IMG/VR virus record: IMGVR_UViG_3300031963_000485
Span: 1-35,391 of that record
Source: a virus
Length of the DNA: 35,391 nt
Direction: 5' to 3' (one strand)
Part shown: one piece after another, positions 5,624-14,927 of the stretch
Numbering within the stretch: the first letter of the stretch is position 1
How the letters are laid out: the number at the start of each line of letters is the position of its first letter
Made by a program: the position numbers and the translations under genes
The notes under the pieces: generated by a model
Told to the model about the DNA's origin: nothing
The model's database searches: none
The model's input: only the letters and a program-made list of their open reading frames with translations

Positions 5624-7522
5624 TTATCGGAGGTTTTTCGTGTAAATTTCGGGACTCCAACCCGTAGCTATTTTTTGAGCCTCATCCAAAACACTAGCCA
5701 CACTAATAGCCATTTCCTTATTGAACAGCCAATTGTTGTTTGTGGATTGTTCCCATATCGGGTCGAGGTGTAATTGTGCCCGAGGGTCGACTTCCCCTAC
5801 CCGAGCCCGTGTTTTGGTGGTGTATCCGACCCCATTACCCGAGATGTCCAAAAATCCATTACCCCCACTAGTTGCCTCATTGTTAAATTCTATAAATTTA
5901 TTCGTGATGTTGGTTATGTAGGTGTTTCCAGGAAAAAAGGCGGAACTGATATAACACCCAAGGAAACCATTAGATAGGTATTGATTGGGGGGTAGCTCTA
6001 TTTTGTTCAAACCCAAGGTGGCGTTTATGGGTAGGCTAGTTAAAGATACCCTTTGAATTCCATTATGGATTCGAAGCGTGCTGTTCAAAACCGTAGTGTT
6101 CCAAATTAACGGAATGCTGACACTAATACCACTATTCTCAGCATAATCAAAAAACACATTAAATAAATTGCTGCCTACTTGGGTTACGGTGGATACTTTG
6201 TAATGTCCAAAAGCAATCGCAGGCAACCCCTCTATGTAGGCGGATTCCATCGGAATGGGGTAGCCCCAATAAGGGTATGTGCGTAGGCTTCGGATTAACA
6301 TATCATTAGTGCCCACACTAATACCCACCACCTCATATTCGTGAATGGGTAAGCTTCCATCAAAACTATATGGGTTGGCTAAAAAAAGAGCCCCTTGTCC
6401 CTCACCAATTAGTTCAATTCTTCGGGGGTGTGTGAAATCCAAACCCGCATCGATGATTTGAATCGTACTGACATCGGTGGTCTGAACATCGACTATGGGT
6501 CTCAATTGACCTTGAAAATTGATTTGATTCCCATAAGTTGGGATGTATTGATAATTCGGTGGGTTCGTGGAGCTAATATCTCGAATTTGAACTATATGTC
6601 TTTTAGCTTTTTGACTCTTATCTTGCCAAAAAAGTTTAGATTCGTGGGTAAAGGGTTGATAGGCAAAAGTGATGTTCTGCGGAGGTTGGTTTTCTGCGTT
6701 TTCGCTTGATTCCGATATTTGGCGTGTCCAATAGAAAATACTAGTATTCGGTTTAACTTGGAGGGGGTCACCATCTACGATAGTAGTGGTTAACTGATAA
6801 TAGTACACATAACTATCAGTTAGCGTGGCGGTCGCCGTAGTGCCCCCCGATATATTTGTGCCCACTACGGGGTTGGTTAAGGGAATGACCTCATTATCAA
6901 AAATGTCAACTACTCGAAAACGTAAATCTAAGGGGTGTGTGCCGACAGTAGCTAACCACACCCGAATCAGCGACCCGAAACCAATATTGGCAGGGATGGC
7001 AACCTCACTCGGTCCAGAAATCGAGGTCATGACTGTTACCCCATCGACCGAAATACTCACCAAACCCCCACCCCAATAAGTATTACCCACCGAACTCAGA
7101 ATAATTTTATATCCTTGTTGTATTTGTGTGTCGGTATAGGCAGTGACGGAAACCTTATTGATAAAACCTTTGACCCAATCGTGCCCTTGTCCCCCAATAA
7201 CAAAATTGTCATTGGGCTTGAGTAAATTAGAGCCAAAAAAACCTGGGTTTGTTCCCCCGATAAGCTCAACATCATAACCTATATCAATGGTGTAATTATA
7301 CAATTTGGTAGCATCGTAACTGATTTTTATCGGGGTGATGGCATTAATAGGGGCGGAGTAGCTTATTGAGTACCCGTCATCGGAAGATATTTCCGAAGTC
7401 GCTATAACGCCTTGGTTGGATTCATTGGGTGGATTTCCATCTTCTATGGCTACCGAGCGTTGGGCTTGGGCTTGATATCTTTGAAATATGGCGGGGGTGT
7501 TTGGGGTTTGATTTTTATTCAT
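5624..7522 (-). CDS. Virion structural protein, probable distal baseplate/tail component, 632 aa
   Basis: A long beta-rich protein rich in Thr, Ser, Asn and Gly and without membrane segments. Start chosen at ATG 7522 (MNKNQTPNTPAIFQRYQAQA), whose ATGAATAA overlaps the stop of the giant upstream gene by 8 nt; a TTG at 7531 is the only alternative. Segments such as VYYYQLTTTIVDGDPLQVKP and FYWTRQISESSENAEN look like stacked Ig or fibronectin-like domains. The C-terminal 100 residues are a more globular, charged region (DPIWEQSTNNNWLFNKEMAI). Position after the gp25, gp6 and gp7-like genes suggests a role like T4 gp8-gp10 or a fibre-attachment protein, but I see no diagnostic motif. Confidence 0.7.
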   Translation of the reverse strand: MNKNQTPNTPAIFQRYQAQAQRSVAIEDGNPPNESNQGVIATSEISSDDGYSISYSAPINAITPIKISYDATKLYNYTIDIGYDVELIGGTNPGFFGSNLLKPNDNFVIGGQGHDWVKGFINKVSVTAYTDTQIQQGYKIILSSVGNTYWGGGLVSISVDGVTVMTSISGPSEVAIPANIGFGSLIRVWLATVGTHPLDLRFRVVDIFDNEVIPLTNPVVGTNISGGTTATATLTDSYVYYYQLTTTIVDGDPLQVKPNTSIFYWTRQISESSENAENQPPQNITFAYQPFTHESKLFWQDKSQKAKRHIVQIRDISSTNPPNYQYIPTYGNQINFQGQLRPIVDVQTTDVSTIQIIDAGLDFTHPRRIELIGEGQGALFLANPYSFDGSLPIHEYEVVGISVGTNDMLIRSLRTYPYWGYPIPMESAYIEGLPAIAFGHYKVSTVTQVGSNLFNVFFDYAENSGISVSIPLIWNTTVLNSTLRIHNGIQRVSLTSLPINATLGLNKIELPPNQYLSNGFLGCYISSAFFPGNTYITNITNKFIEFNNEATSGGNGFLDISGNGVGYTTKTRARVGEVDPRAQLHLDPIWEQSTNNNWLFNKEMAISVASVLDEAQKIATGWSPEIYTKNLR

Positions 7523-10500
7523 ATGCCTCAATAAAATCCTCTTTTTTCGTTCTTTTTTGGTTTCCGTTACTATCGGTGATTTCTAATTCTATCGTATAGA
7601 AACCCGTGGTGGATAGTGTCCATAAAATATTAGGGTCGGTAGTTTCCACCAAAATTTTACCTTGGTTGGATACTTTCCACAAGTATTGGGTTTTGCCCGC
7701 AATCTGACTCGCATCCGCACTAAGTAAAACGACACTACCCGTAGGTATTTTGGTCGGGTAGATACCTATGTTGGTATCTTCCCAACGCATCGCCCCACCT
7801 AATCCGCTTTCGTAAGGAAGACGATTGGCATCTATCTCGGCGACCGACACATTATCAAAATTAGGGGGTGTCGGTGAGGGTGGGTTGGGGGTGAATTGAT
7901 ATAATGGTGGTATTTGAGCTGCGGGATACCAACCGCCAGGTAAACTTAGGGGGTTGATACCGTTGTACTGATAGATTTGATAAAAGCGATTCCAAATAAG
8001 ATAATCAGACACCCCGTTCAAGAAACCTCCGACCTTACCTATACCATACCCAAATTGGGAGGCGGTGTTTTTGAGGGGGTAGGTGTGTCCAATACTAGAA
8101 CTAATCGGGTGTAGGGGGTCTTGGAACTCCACATTGTTTTGTCCTATCAGCCAACCCAATTGGTCGATACTTGGAGTTTTTGCCCAAGCACCCAATCGGA
8201 ATGCCCCATCATTCGCCATCCAAAAATGAGGTAGTAATTGGTTTTGACTCCACCATTCAATACTAAAGGTACTGTTGACCGAAGTTACGGTGGGGGCAAT
8301 AGAAAGTTTGATTTGACGCACATGACCACCCGAGATGAATAATTCCAAAACAGTGGCGGGGGCAGATGGGGCTGAGGGTAAACCTAACCCCGTGATGATT
8401 TCCCCGACATAAATATCTTGAGCAAGCAAGCCTTGAATATTCTGAATATAAATATTTCCATTTTGTATATCCCCCGTAAATGTGATTTTTTTAGGTAGGG
8501 GGTTGTTCATTGTGATAATCGGCAAAGCGACCGTATTGATAGTGGCAGCGGAATCGAACCAATCCGCAACTAACACATCGGAAGCGGCGACTGGAAAAGT
8601 TGGGGTCGCCACATCATAGATTTGATTGGGGAAGTTGTAGGTATCGATTTTTCCATAAAGATACCCCGAACCCGTACTACCCGATGAGATGAAATAATCA
8701 AATCGAGATAAACCTGGGTTATCGGTTTCCTTTAATTCATATAAAGCTTGTGACCATTTTTCTGCTTCATTCATACCCCCGACAATTCCTTGAAAGAGAA
8801 ATTGTGGGTCGTTGTTGAATTGGATACCCCCATTTTGGTCAACTAAGGTGATTTGGAAATTACACATTAACCTTTCTTGTAAATCCAAAGAGTCCCAAGT
8901 ATGAGAGCAAGATTCCACCCAAGTAGAGCTTCGATAATTTTCCCAAGTTTGGACTAATGTACCTAAGCGATTTTCGGCGAAATCTTCATCAAAGCTTCTT
9001 TGTCCTAATCGATAAGAGGTGGTGGTGCGGTACAGTTCGAAATTAGTATCATCGACCGTAATTAAAGTCCCTAACCCATTTCTCCAAGTTCCGACATTGG
9101 TTACATAGATGGTATAATCCCCCGAGACTATTCCGTGGTCGTAAAACCACCCCGTGTCGGACAAGGTAAAATCACCCGAAGGGGCAGAAATAAACGAACC
9201 ACTCGCAGGGTACATATTGAAATCCATGTAGATTTCGGCATTGCCACTTTGATTTGACCCCAAATAAGTACGCACGGGAAAAATTTCATATTCATACTCC
9301 AACCAAATGATAGCCCCTTGGGCGTACCAATTAAGTAATTCTGTATTGAGACCCGAAAGAGAGCCCCCATCTAGGGTGACCAAATCTATAACGTAAATAC
9401 CATTAACGGAGGATAGTGGGGTTATGGTGGATACGGTAATTATAATGTCATCTACCCCCGTTGTGCCTCCGATGAGTGCACCATCGATAGTTAAGGTGTC
9501 CCCAACTAAGTAATCTACACCACCCGACGATAGAGAGAAAGATGTGACAAGCCCACCCGAGACCGAAACATTAAAAGTGGCACTTGACCCACCCCCCGTG
9601 GTGGTAGTGGGTACACCTATATACCCGAAGTTGGCTGGAAACAAACCCGCTGCCACGGTCGACCAAGTAAAGGTTGTTACCGCACCTGCGGTGACGCTAC
9701 TCCAAATATCGTAGGGGTGACCCGAGGTACTCGAGTCTAAATAAGCGTGGGTGCTGCGCAATCTTTGATTGTACACTAAAGCCCCATTTAGTTCCACGAA
9801 TAATTGAAGGGTAGAAAAACCAGGTCGAATTTCACTCACGGGGTTGGCGGGTTGGCAGCCAATACCCAAAACTCCCGTGGGGTCATTATCTACGATGTAT
9901 AATTTACCAATATGGTCGTTTATCAAAGGGTCGGTGGAGGAACTAGGCTCGATGACCCAAGTACTCAAACTTGAGTTGCTATTCCAAACTAAATTTCCAT
10001 TGGAGATTCCCGAGCCTCGGTATTTATAAATTTGACTGATTTCCCCACCTTTGTAGTAGATGTTATCTGACCCCACACTCGGTAGGGTGATATAATTAGG
10101 GTCGGAAACATAGTTATCTTTACCCGAAATAGGAATTCGTCTTCTCTTCGGGGTGTCATCCGAGCCAAAAACTCGTATCCATTCTCCCGCCTTGATTCCC
10201 GTAGGGTTCGTGATGGGGTCGTAGATTCTATTTCCCGATACGGCGACCGTGCCCGCTATCTCTCGGAGCACACTCCAAGTGGGGGCAGAGTTTCGGAAAG
10301 CGGAAGGTGGGGTGTTAACTAAATCTATGGTCGTAAACCCAGGGACGGTATAATCGGAAGCCAATACCTCTAATTGATAAATCACCCCACTCCTACGAAT
10401 GAAAATCCAATCGTTGGGATTAATGGTGGGTTCAATTTGCGGATAGGCTCTTTGATTTAAAATTTGAATTCGAGGTACGGGTGATGAGGGTGTAGTGTTG

Positions 10501-13500
10501 GGGTCTCGATACCATAGGATAGGACCCTCCGTGTTATCTTCTGCCGAAACTTGTACAATTTCAAAATCAATAGTGGGTGGGAAATGGTATTCATTCACCG
10601 CCGATAAATTACCTAATTCTAAGGTTTCCCAATTAACTTGGGCATCTTCCCAATTCGTGTCATTAAAGACGGGGTTGACCCAACGACCCGTGGCACTATT
10701 CCAATCATATCGGATACCCTCAAAAGGTGTGGGGGCTAATTGAGTACGGGAAGGTTCAAATTCGGGCAACGGTTCTTGGAACGTGTCGTTCCAAGTAGCG
10801 ATACAATTAGTATTATATCGAGCAGCGTGCGCAAAAGTGGCTTCGGGTAGAAACACCTCCACCCAATTAGTTTTGATTTCATTGATGAAATTATTATCCG
10901 TATCATAAACAACCAACTCTAAGGTGTATTTTCCCGTATAGGGTACAAAAACAGTAGTGTTGATTAAACTATCAATTGTGCCTATGCCACTTTGGTAGTT
11001 GAAAATATTAGTGGGGTTTTCGGGCTCGGATAGAGTTACCCTCCATTCCATTTGATAGAAATCTCCTCGACCTAATTCATCCCAAGTGTACAGTGTTCCT
11101 ACGTGACCGCCATTAACCGCTATGTTAGGCGCAGTAGTGTAATTAACACCGTTTGTTGCGACCGCCACACCTTGGTGGATTTGGATAGTGTCACCAGGAT
11201 TGATGGTGGTGGTAATGGGGTTGCCCGATATATCGGTTAGGGTAATCTCACTGAAAGGTTGGTTCACCAAATTAATGATAGTTCCCACGGGGATGCCCGC
11301 ACCTAAAACTATTTTATTTGCGGATATCGCCCCGAGACCACCCAAGGGTAGGGCGGGCGATAAGGTTAGTAAATCCCCCGTTCCTAAAGAATTGGATACG
11401 GCAGAAACGGTAAACTCTAAAATTTTTAATTCACCTCCCAATAGTTCGGATAATCCCGATGCCCCAAAACCATCACCCCCACTTACGGTTAAGGTTGGGG
11501 CGTAGCGATAACCCGAACCTGGGCTCAAAATTTCAATAGCTAAGAGTTGTCCCGACCCACTCGGTAGGGGGTCAACCCAACCTTTGAGTACCGCATCACT
11601 CCCACCACCCAAATCAATCCATCGATAGGGCACTTCATCCCAAGTAATGTCAAAATTGGTGGATAAATTGATAGGAGCACCCACGGCTATGTTAGGGGCA
11701 TCAATATAAGGTTCTAACCGAGCACCATCATTAAAATAAATGACGGGATTGCCAGGGTAGGTTCGAGTTTCCAATTCGGCAGTCACCCCGCCTATGTTGG
11801 GGGTAAATACCACGGTGGGTAAAGTTCCGTATTTTAAACCCAAATCATATAAAGAGATGCTTTCGGCTTCAAAAGGGATATCGGAAGCAGCTACGGTGAA
11901 ACCCGTGGCATTGGGGGTGACGTATTGACCGCCCACGGGTCGCAGAACGTTGGCTTGATAGAAAGTAGGGGGGAGTGCGGTGTAATTATTACCTTGGTTT
12001 GTTCCCGATATGATACCAAAATTTTGTACTTCCCCATTCAAGCCCACTAAATTAACAGTGATGCGAATCGGGTTATCGTAAGCACCCCCCGCTAAAGTGA
12101 TGATATCCCCCGACTGATACCCCACTCCCGTGAAGGACATGGGGGAGAGGATTCCGATGGCAGAGGCTTTGACTTTCACGATACCACGAGCCGCTTGTTC
12201 GGCTTGACCTAAAAAAGAAACCGAGGGGATGACCCCAAAATATGCCCCACCTGGGTTCGTGATATACGCCCTCAGAATATCATACCGAGCCGTATATTTA
12301 TTTATAGGGTCGTAGTATGGGGGTGAAATAAGGTTGGCGGAAGCATCAAAAGGTCGGATGTCAATAATAGGCTGCCGACGAGTATCTACCTTAAAATCAA
12401 TTTGACGAGTTAAATCAATGGTCAGTTCGCTCGACTGGTCATTCCAAGAATTAACCGCATATCTTTCATAATACACCCCCTCGCCCGTGATGTCCACAAT
12501 TCGGGTATTGAGCGGGAGGAATTTTTCTCGCAAATATCGTTTGAGGGCAAATAGTTTGATGAGCACCTCTTCATTGGTATAGGCAAAGGCATCCTCGGTT
12601 TCGGGAATACCAAAATTATCAAAATCCCCATTATCTCGAACAATATCATAGTATAAGCCAAAAAGATTAGTTTTACGATAATGCTTGCTCGGTAACAGTG
12701 TAATAGCATCACTATTTTTCCCCTTGTCTTTTAATTGAAAGGGTACTTGCATTTGCCGATACTTCCCAAAATACTCATCTTCTTGATTAACGTTTAACCA
12801 ATATTCTTTGATGCGAATATCAAAATACCCAAACCAATTAATAATATTGACTAAGCCTTTATATGAACCCACATACGGCCAGATATCCTCGCCTTGGAGT
12901 AACATTTCTTTTCTTTTCTTGTTGAGCAGTAACCAATCGGGCAGAGCCTCATTGACATCACTATCTCGCAAAATTAGTTCTTGTTCTTCGGTCACATCTC
13001 GACCAAAATTTTCCAACAACAAACCCAACCTCTCATCTTCGGCAACCACTTCCCCATCATACAAATTGGTCAATAGGGTTCTCTTGGTGGGAAAGGTGAT
13101 GTCGGAAATAGTCATAGTTGCCGTATACACCCCCTCATAGTCGGCTTGAAGCCCAATGTTTAATTGGAGGGCTTCCTTTTCCAAACGACCATATACAGTT
13201 CGGATATATTTCCCATTTCCCGTAGTGGGGATAAGGTCGGGTATGGCAGCCAAACTAGCGTTGGAGAGTGTAAAATAAACCACACTTTGTTTAACAATAG
13301 AGGGGTAATCCTCATTGTAATTAATATCAAATAAAAAATATTCGGGGTCGCTACCCGACTCAAAAGCCACTTCGAAAATAGGAATTACCGAGTAACGAAG
13401 AGTGGAGGTGGTCGTCGCCGAGATATTAACCGTGGTGGTGAAAAAAATGTGCGTGGGGGTGGTTAGGGTAACCGTATGTTCCCCGTCCAAAGGGGTAGTG

Positions 13501-14306
13501 GTGATGGTATCAAAGATGCGAATGGTATTACCCGTTCGAATATTGTGGGGGGTATAAGCAGTTAAAACTACACTCCCCGTAACTACCGAATCTTCCGATA
13601 GGGTAATTAAATTATATTTGGTATCAATGCTCCTAATTTGAGTTCCTTGCGTAATACCTGGACCTAAAACAAACATCCCTACGGTGAGCTGTGCCAACAC
13701 CGAGGGGTTGATGGCGGCTAGGGTGTTTTTATTTCCCGCATAAATCGTACCCGCAATAGAAATAGTTTCTATTTTTAAGGAGGCGGATGTACCATTTGCA
13801 CTATACTCCACCACGGGATACGGACCGTACTCCTCAATCCGAGGGAGCACATACTCTAAACCTCCGTTACTGTTCAATACCTCCTCTAAAATAAAAATAT
13901 GGTCGGTAGTTATCAAGCCCGTAGATACGGGTTCTAAATATTTTTGATTGAGGTAATACTCGGAGGGATAGATGAAATTGCCATTTTCGGGACTGCTTGG
14001 GATAGTGAACCCTATAATTTCCCCATTACCCCCAAAACTAAGGTCGCTTGGTTGGGTATTCCAAACCAAGCCGTTAGCTATATTGAAAAAACTTAGATAG
14101 GTGGATAGGGGGTTGTAATCTACCCCCGTGGTTTGAATTTCCACGTAATCAATCACCCCAGATAAATTGGCAAAGGCACTTATTTGTGCTCCGAACCCAA
14201 CCCCACCCTCGGCTTGTACAACACTTACTATGATAGCTTGTGTTTTGCTAGGATTGAAGTTTAACCCCGCTTTATCGAAAAAATTTAATCTGTTAGTAAA
14301 TAGCAT
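7515..14306 (-). CDS. Giant baseplate wedge protein, gp7-like, 2263 aa
   Basis: The largest gene in the window. The first 60 residues and positions near 690, 730, 930, 1055 and later repeat a G-x-x-Y-x-x-x-P pattern with Gly-rich ends (PGSGYRYAPTLTVSGGDG, TNGVNYTTAPNIAVNGG), typical of beta modules in phage tail proteins. Residues about 430-620 form a charged, helical core (DWLLLNKKRKEMLLQGEDIW, YKGLVNIINWFGYFDIRIKE), which resembles the wedge-forming part of gp7 or P2 gpI-type proteins. Several PKD/Ig-like domains follow; the last (about 2185-2263) has SADASQIAGKTQYLWKVSNQ and FYTIELEITDSNG. Gene order after gp25 and gp6 supports gp7. T4 gp7 is about 1030 residues, so this version is about twice as long. 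ATG shares one base with the upstream TGA. Confidence 0.75.
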   Translation of the reverse strand: MLFTNRLNFFDKAGLNFNPSKTQAIIVSVVQAEGGVGFGAQISAFANLSGVIDYVEIQTTGVDYNPLSTYLSFFNIANGLVWNTQPSDLSFGGNGEIIGFTIPSSPENGNFIYPSEYYLNQKYLEPVSTGLITTDHIFILEEVLNSNGGLEYVLPRIEEYGPYPVVEYSANGTSASLKIETISIAGTIYAGNKNTLAAINPSVLAQLTVGMFVLGPGITQGTQIRSIDTKYNLITLSEDSVVTGSVVLTAYTPHNIRTGNTIRIFDTITTTPLDGEHTVTLTTPTHIFFTTTVNISATTTSTLRYSVIPIFEVAFESGSDPEYFLFDINYNEDYPSIVKQSVVYFTLSNASLAAIPDLIPTTGNGKYIRTVYGRLEKEALQLNIGLQADYEGVYTATMTISDITFPTKRTLLTNLYDGEVVAEDERLGLLLENFGRDVTEEQELILRDSDVNEALPDWLLLNKKRKEMLLQGEDIWPYVGSYKGLVNIINWFGYFDIRIKEYWLNVNQEDEYFGKYRQMQVPFQLKDKGKNSDAITLLPSKHYRKTNLFGLYYDIVRDNGDFDNFGIPETEDAFAYTNEEVLIKLFALKRYLREKFLPLNTRIVDITGEGVYYERYAVNSWNDQSSELTIDLTRQIDFKVDTRRQPIIDIRPFDASANLISPPYYDPINKYTARYDILRAYITNPGGAYFGVIPSVSFLGQAEQAARGIVKVKASAIGILSPMSFTGVGYQSGDIITLAGGAYDNPIRITVNLVGLNGEVQNFGIISGTNQGNNYTALPPTFYQANVLRPVGGQYVTPNATGFTVAASDIPFEAESISLYDLGLKYGTLPTVVFTPNIGGVTAELETRTYPGNPVIYFNDGARLEPYIDAPNIAVGAPINLSTNFDITWDEVPYRWIDLGGGSDAVLKGWVDPLPSGSGQLLAIEILSPGSGYRYAPTLTVSGGDGFGASGLSELLGGELKILEFTVSAVSNSLGTGDLLTLSPALPLGGLGAISANKIVLGAGIPVGTIINLVNQPFSEITLTDISGNPITTTINPGDTIQIHQGVAVATNGVNYTTAPNIAVNGGHVGTLYTWDELGRGDFYQMEWRVTLSEPENPTNIFNYQSGIGTIDSLINTTVFVPYTGKYTLELVVYDTDNNFINEIKTNWVEVFLPEATFAHAARYNTNCIATWNDTFQEPLPEFEPSRTQLAPTPFEGIRYDWNSATGRWVNPVFNDTNWEDAQVNWETLELGNLSAVNEYHFPPTIDFEIVQVSAEDNTEGPILWYRDPNTTPSSPVPRIQILNQRAYPQIEPTINPNDWIFIRRSGVIYQLEVLASDYTVPGFTTIDLVNTPPSAFRNSAPTWSVLREIAGTVAVSGNRIYDPITNPTGIKAGEWIRVFGSDDTPKRRRIPISGKDNYVSDPNYITLPSVGSDNIYYKGGEISQIYKYRGSGISNGNLVWNSNSSLSTWVIEPSSSTDPLINDHIGKLYIVDNDPTGVLGIGCQPANPVSEIRPGFSTLQLFVELNGALVYNQRLRSTHAYLDSSTSGHPYDIWSSVTAGAVTTFTWSTVAAGLFPANFGYIGVPTTTTGGGSSATFNVSVSGGLVTSFSLSSGGVDYLVGDTLTIDGALIGGTTGVDDIIITVSTITPLSSVNGIYVIDLVTLDGGSLSGLNTELLNWYAQGAIIWLEYEYEIFPVRTYLGSNQSGNAEIYMDFNMYPASGSFISAPSGDFTLSDTGWFYDHGIVSGDYTIYVTNVGTWRNGLGTLITVDDTNFELYRTTTSYRLGQRSFDEDFAENRLGTLVQTWENYRSSTWVESCSHTWDSLDLQERLMCNFQITLVDQNGGIQFNNDPQFLFQGIVGGMNEAEKWSQALYELKETDNPGLSRFDYFISSGSTGSGYLYGKIDTYNFPNQIYDVATPTFPVAASDVLVADWFDSAATINTVALPIITMNNPLPKKITFTGDIQNGNIYIQNIQGLLAQDIYVGEIITGLGLPSAPSAPATVLELFISGGHVRQIKLSIAPTVTSVNSTFSIEWWSQNQLLPHFWMANDGAFRLGAWAKTPSIDQLGWLIGQNNVEFQDPLHPISSSIGHTYPLKNTASQFGYGIGKVGGFLNGVSDYLIWNRFYQIYQYNGINPLSLPGGWYPAAQIPPLYQFTPNPPSPTPPNFDNVSVAEIDANRLPYESGLGGAMRWEDTNIGIYPTKIPTGSVVLLSADASQIAGKTQYLWKVSNQGKILVETTDPNILWTLSTTGFYTIELEITDSNGNQKRTKKEDFIEAYE

Positions 14307-14572
14307 CAGTTCAAATATTTATAGTTCTTATCGACGGTGTAATTAACCGATTTTTTGATTTGAGAAACATAGTCCATTATGTATACAATAAATTTTTGCA
14401 TTTCTGTCAAAATCTCTTTGCGCTTACTGTCATTCAACAAGTAAGGACTTAAGGTTTTATTAAAGACATTGTTTCTCCAATCATAGCCAATATTTTTCAA
14501 CTCATCGAATTGATGTTTGGTAACTTCTCGATAATTTTCTCGGGTTAAATAACGCCCTTCCCTTTGTGCCAT
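14306..14572 (-). CDS. Small helical structural-module protein, 88 aa
   Basis: Unrecognised. The product is charged and helical with many aromatic residues (ENYREVTKHQFDELKNIGYD, MQKFIVYIMDYVSQIKKSVN). No signal peptide or membrane segment. It starts 21 nt downstream of a GATATATA late-promoter motif with an A-tract leader (CAAAAAAAACACTTTCAC) and its TGA overlaps the ATG of the giant gene by one base, so it is probably co-translated with that protein. A role as assembly chaperone or small wedge partner is plausible from position only. Confidence 0.75.
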   Translation of the reverse strand: MAQREGRYLTRENYREVTKHQFDELKNIGYDWRNNVFNKTLSPYLLNDSKRKEILTEMQKFIVYIMDYVSQIKKSVNYTVDKNYKYLN

Positions 14573-14593
14573 GTGAAAGTGTTTTTTTTGTTG

Positions 14594-14601
14594 TATATAT
14601 C
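14594..14601 (-). promoter_or_regulatory. Late-promoter motif GATATATA
   Basis: Exact GATATATA on the minus strand (context TTTTGATATATACAAC), 21 nt before ATG 14572. One of five identical octamers, all in front of minus-strand units. Proposed to be the phage equivalent of the T4 late TATAAATA element; it would drive the 88-aa, 2263-aa, 635-aa and phoH genes. Confidence 0.55.
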
Positions 14602-14647
14602 AAAAGTCTTCTTGCACTATTAGCCCTTGGGTACTCTTTTGATAAGA

Positions 14648-14899
14648 TTAGTCTTGACCGAAAGGTATGTTGGCAAGTTGTTGGGCAAAATCTCGAAACG
14701 CATCTTCCATAGGTTTTACCGACATTCGTTTGAATTTATCGGCAAATTGGTCGAATAATAAAAACATTTGATTGTTGTCCAATTTGCTAATATCTGACCA
14801 TAGCGAATTGACCACTGACATATTGAGACCCTCGTGGAGGGTTTCGGGGTTCTGAGTTTCACTCACAAAACTTTCAAAAGTGTTAAGATATTTTTTCAT
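14648..14899 (-). CDS. Small protein with capsid-targeting-like N-terminal tag, 83 aa
   Basis: The first residues, MKKYLNTFESFVSETQNP, match the x-[YF]-x-[ES]-[FY]-[LVI]-x-E tag pattern found on several proteins here. A second possible cleavage site, TLHE before GLN, follows about ten residues later. The rest is an amphipathic helical protein (NSLWSDISKLDNNQMFLLFD, MEDAFRDFAQQLANIPF). Function unknown. It lies directly downstream of the gp6-like gene. It could be a head internal protein or small structural component; no enzymatic motif is visible. Confidence 0.7.
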   Translation of the reverse strand: MKKYLNTFESFVSETQNPETLHEGLNMSVVNSLWSDISKLDNNQMFLLFDQFADKFKRMSVKPMEDAFRDFAQQLANIPFGQD

Positions 14900-14927
14900 A
14901 GTTTGGGGTTTATTTTAGGATTATCCA

